From JAGNRR01 sp964409905 (GTDB taxonomy: Bacteria > Bacteroidota > Bacteroidia > Chitinophagales > Chitinophagaceae), in contig CAYPET010000005.1 of the NCBI GenBank assembly GCA_964409905.1, forward strand, positions 1 to 64,000: a DNA stretch of 64,000 bases, written 5' to 3'. A model generated the notes under the pieces. It made no database searches, was not told where the DNA came from, and worked only from the letters and a program-made list of their open reading frames with translations. This document shows, piece by piece, positions 63,039-64,000 of this stretch; the stretch's first letter is position 1; each line of letters starts with the position of its first letter. Made by a program: the position numbers and the translations under genes.

Positions 63039-63046
63039 TATATTTG
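63039..63046 (+). promoter_or_regulatory. Promoter of rimP-nusA operon
   Basis: TATATTTG, an exact TAnnTTTG, with TTG at 63017-63019 and a 19-bp spacer. The leader to the rimP ATG (63122) is about 70 nt and structured. Confidence 0.65.
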
Positions 63047-63047
63047 C

Positions 63048-63105
63048 GCTCGATTGAGCAAGTGGTTAAGGGAACTAATAGTTCCCTTTTCTATTGGTTT
63101 AAACC
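63048..63105 (+). promoter_or_regulatory. Hairpin-rich rimP leader
   Basis: Three stems are visible: GCTC-GATT-GAGC (63048-63059); AAGGGAACT (63068-63076) with AGTTCCCTT (63080-63088), 9 bp and a 3-nt loop followed by TTTTCT, like an intrinsic terminator or attenuator; and the palindrome GGTTTAAACC near 63096-63105. Leaders with such a terminator-like hairpin precede rimP in several phyla. Confidence 0.5.
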
Positions 63106-63121
63106 CAAATGTTTCAGCAGC

Positions 63122-63604
63122 ATGACCGAAAAGGACGAAAAAATAGTACAATGGCTGAACCAAATTTTAGACGAAACAGACGATTGTTTTTTGGTTTCTT
63201 CAAAAATAGGTGCAGATGCGAGTTATCAATTTTTTATTGATAGTGATACTGGTTTTACCCTTGAAAAAAGTGTTGCTATAAATAGAGCGTTGCGCAATAA
63301 AATTGAAGAAGCCGAAATTTATCCTGAGGGGATGTTTTCACTTGAAATTTCAAGCCCGGGGATAAGCGAACCGCTAAAGAATATTAGACAGTATAAAAAG
63401 AATACAGGACGATTGGTAGCTATTGAAACAAAGGAGAAAGAATCTGTAACCGGAAGAATAGTGGGTGTGGAAAATGATGAAATTATTTTAGAAGTAAACG
63501 GCAAAAATGCAAAAGGTGTGGCATCACCTAAAATGCCAAAAACAAAAAGAAACATAAACTTAAACACCATTCAAAAAGCTATCATTCAGATAGAATTTAA
63601 ATAA
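63122..63604 (+). CDS. rimP: Ribosome maturation factor RimP
   Basis: Assists 30S subunit maturation. From ATG 63122 (MTEKDEKIVQWLN) the protein is 160 residues, close to the usual 150-155. Family features are FFIDSDTGFTLEKSVAINRA, SLEISSPGISEPLKNIRQYK and the C-terminal Sm-like strand (TGRIVGVENDEIILEV). A longer frame with TTG start at 63044 would contain the structured leader and is rejected. nusA follows 7 bases later. Confidence 0.94.
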   Translation: MTEKDEKIVQWLNQILDETDDCFLVSSKIGADASYQFFIDSDTGFTLEKSVAINRALRNKIEEAEIYPEGMFSLEISSPGISEPLKNIRQYKKNTGRLVAIETKEKESVTGRIVGVENDEIILEVNGKNAKGVASPKMPKTKRNINLNTIQKAIIQIEFK

Positions 63605-63611
63605 AGAAGCT

Positions 63612-64000
63612 ATGTCAAGTATAAATTTAATCGATTCATTTGCTGAGTTTAAAGAAGCCGAAAGCATTGACCGGCCTACACTCATAAAAGTTTTGGAAGA
63701 TGTTTTCAAAACGATACTACGAAAAAAATATGAAACGGATGAACCTTTTGACGTCATTGTGAATGACCAAACAGGGGATTTGGAGATTTTTCATCGCAAA
63801 GAAGTGGTAGCCGACAATGAGTTGGAGGATATCGTCACTCAAATCACCCTTTCCGAGGCTTTGGAAATTGATGATACTTATGAAATCGGAGACGAAGTAT
63901 ATGAGGAAATAAAGATGGAAGATTTTGGGCGAAGAGCTGTTCTGGCTGCAAAACAAACCCTGGCTTCGAGAATTAATGACTTGAAGAAGAATATACTCCT
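63612..64000 (+). CDS. nusA: Transcription termination/antitermination protein NusA, N-terminal part
   Basis: The gene begins at ATG 63612 (MSSINLIDSFAEFKEAESID) and runs out of the window after about 129 residues. The N-terminal RNA-polymerase-binding domain shows LIKVLEDVFKTILRKKYETD, the VIVNDQTGDLEIFHRKEVV strand pair, and IKMEDFGRRAVLAAKQTLAS, which agree with the NusA NTD. It lies directly after rimP, the classic rimP-nusA order (infB usually follows). Confidence 0.93.
   Translation, partial: MSSINLIDSFAEFKEAESIDRPTLIKVLEDVFKTILRKKYETDEPFDVIVNDQTGDLEIFHRKEVVADNELEDIVTQITLSEALEIDDTYEIGDEVYEEIKMEDFGRRAVLAAKQTLASRINDLKKNIL

Noticed and set aside
63044..63121. Longer N-terminus of RimP from a TTG
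   Set aside because: It would translate through the structured leader, and the family length fits the ATG at 63122.
1..64000. tRNA, CRISPR, IS, prophage or defence genes
   Set aside because: I looked for tRNA-like cloverleaf pieces in the larger gaps, regularly spaced repeats, transposases and integrases and saw none.

Overview
The window is a chromosomal stretch of a Bacteroidota bacterium, most likely of the Chitinophagales/Sphingobacteriia side. Evidence: three exported proteins, two with clear type IX secretion (T9SS) C-terminal sorting domains and one with a probable one; a type III glutamine synthetase; a lysyl-tRNA synthetase with a C-terminal extension; FecR-like anti-sigma N-terminus; TonB receptor with a carboxypeptidase-regulatory-like domain; a HU-CCDC81/SPOR protein; and many TAnnTTTG (-7) promoter elements close to start codons with no Shine-Dalgarno sequences. 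Gene density is high and most genes are housekeeping. I see no tRNA, rRNA, CRISPR array, insertion sequence or prophage.

Layout. 1-9.75 kb: 3' end of gcvP, rlmF, a T9SS cargo protein, lysS, a small membrane protein, a group III truncated globin, and a four-gene minus-strand operon (2-oxoacid dehydrogenase E2, pterin dehydratase, exported protein, S33-type lipoprotein hydrolase). 9.8-17.4 kb: mltG, a YihY/BrkB membrane protein, a small MscS channel, glnN and dnaK. 17.4-23.3 kb (minus): exported unknown, B12-dependent nrdJ, DUF389 membrane protein. 23.5-30.6 kb (plus): fabD, HhH protein, acyl-CoA dehydrogenase, two tandem paralogous barrel-like proteins joined to an ABC-2 permease, recJ. 30.6-35.3 kb (minus): a 1115-residue T9SS adhesin-like protein, then rpsF-rpsR-rplI with a candidate S6:S18 autoregulatory leader.

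35.5-38.7 kb is the most unusual part: a Glu/Ala/Thr-rich lipoprotein and its frameshifted duplicate, diverging from an ECF sigma factor gene whose partner is a membrane anti-sigma-like protein fused to a trypsin/HtrA-like protease domain, followed by a small heat-shock protein. A GGTTACCTTTT motif is shared by the divergent promoters. This looks like an envelope or protein-stress module, with the protease domain as a possible sensor or actuator.

38.7-44.4 kb is a complete phosphate-uptake operon (porin-pstS-pstC-pstA-pstB-phoU) with a PhoB-type direct repeat upstream. 44.5-50.9 kb is yidC, a small membrane protein and a reduced moxR-DUF58-unknown-batA cluster. 50.9-56.4 kb (minus): M36-like secreted peptidase, then hisS-plsC followed by a truncated priA and a gene split by a -1 frameshift at a slippery T TTT TTG. 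56.4-64 kb (plus): TonB-dependent receptor, a TPR protein fused to a C-terminal outer-membrane barrel, HU-CCDC81/SPOR protein, rimP with a hairpin-rich leader, and the start of nusA.
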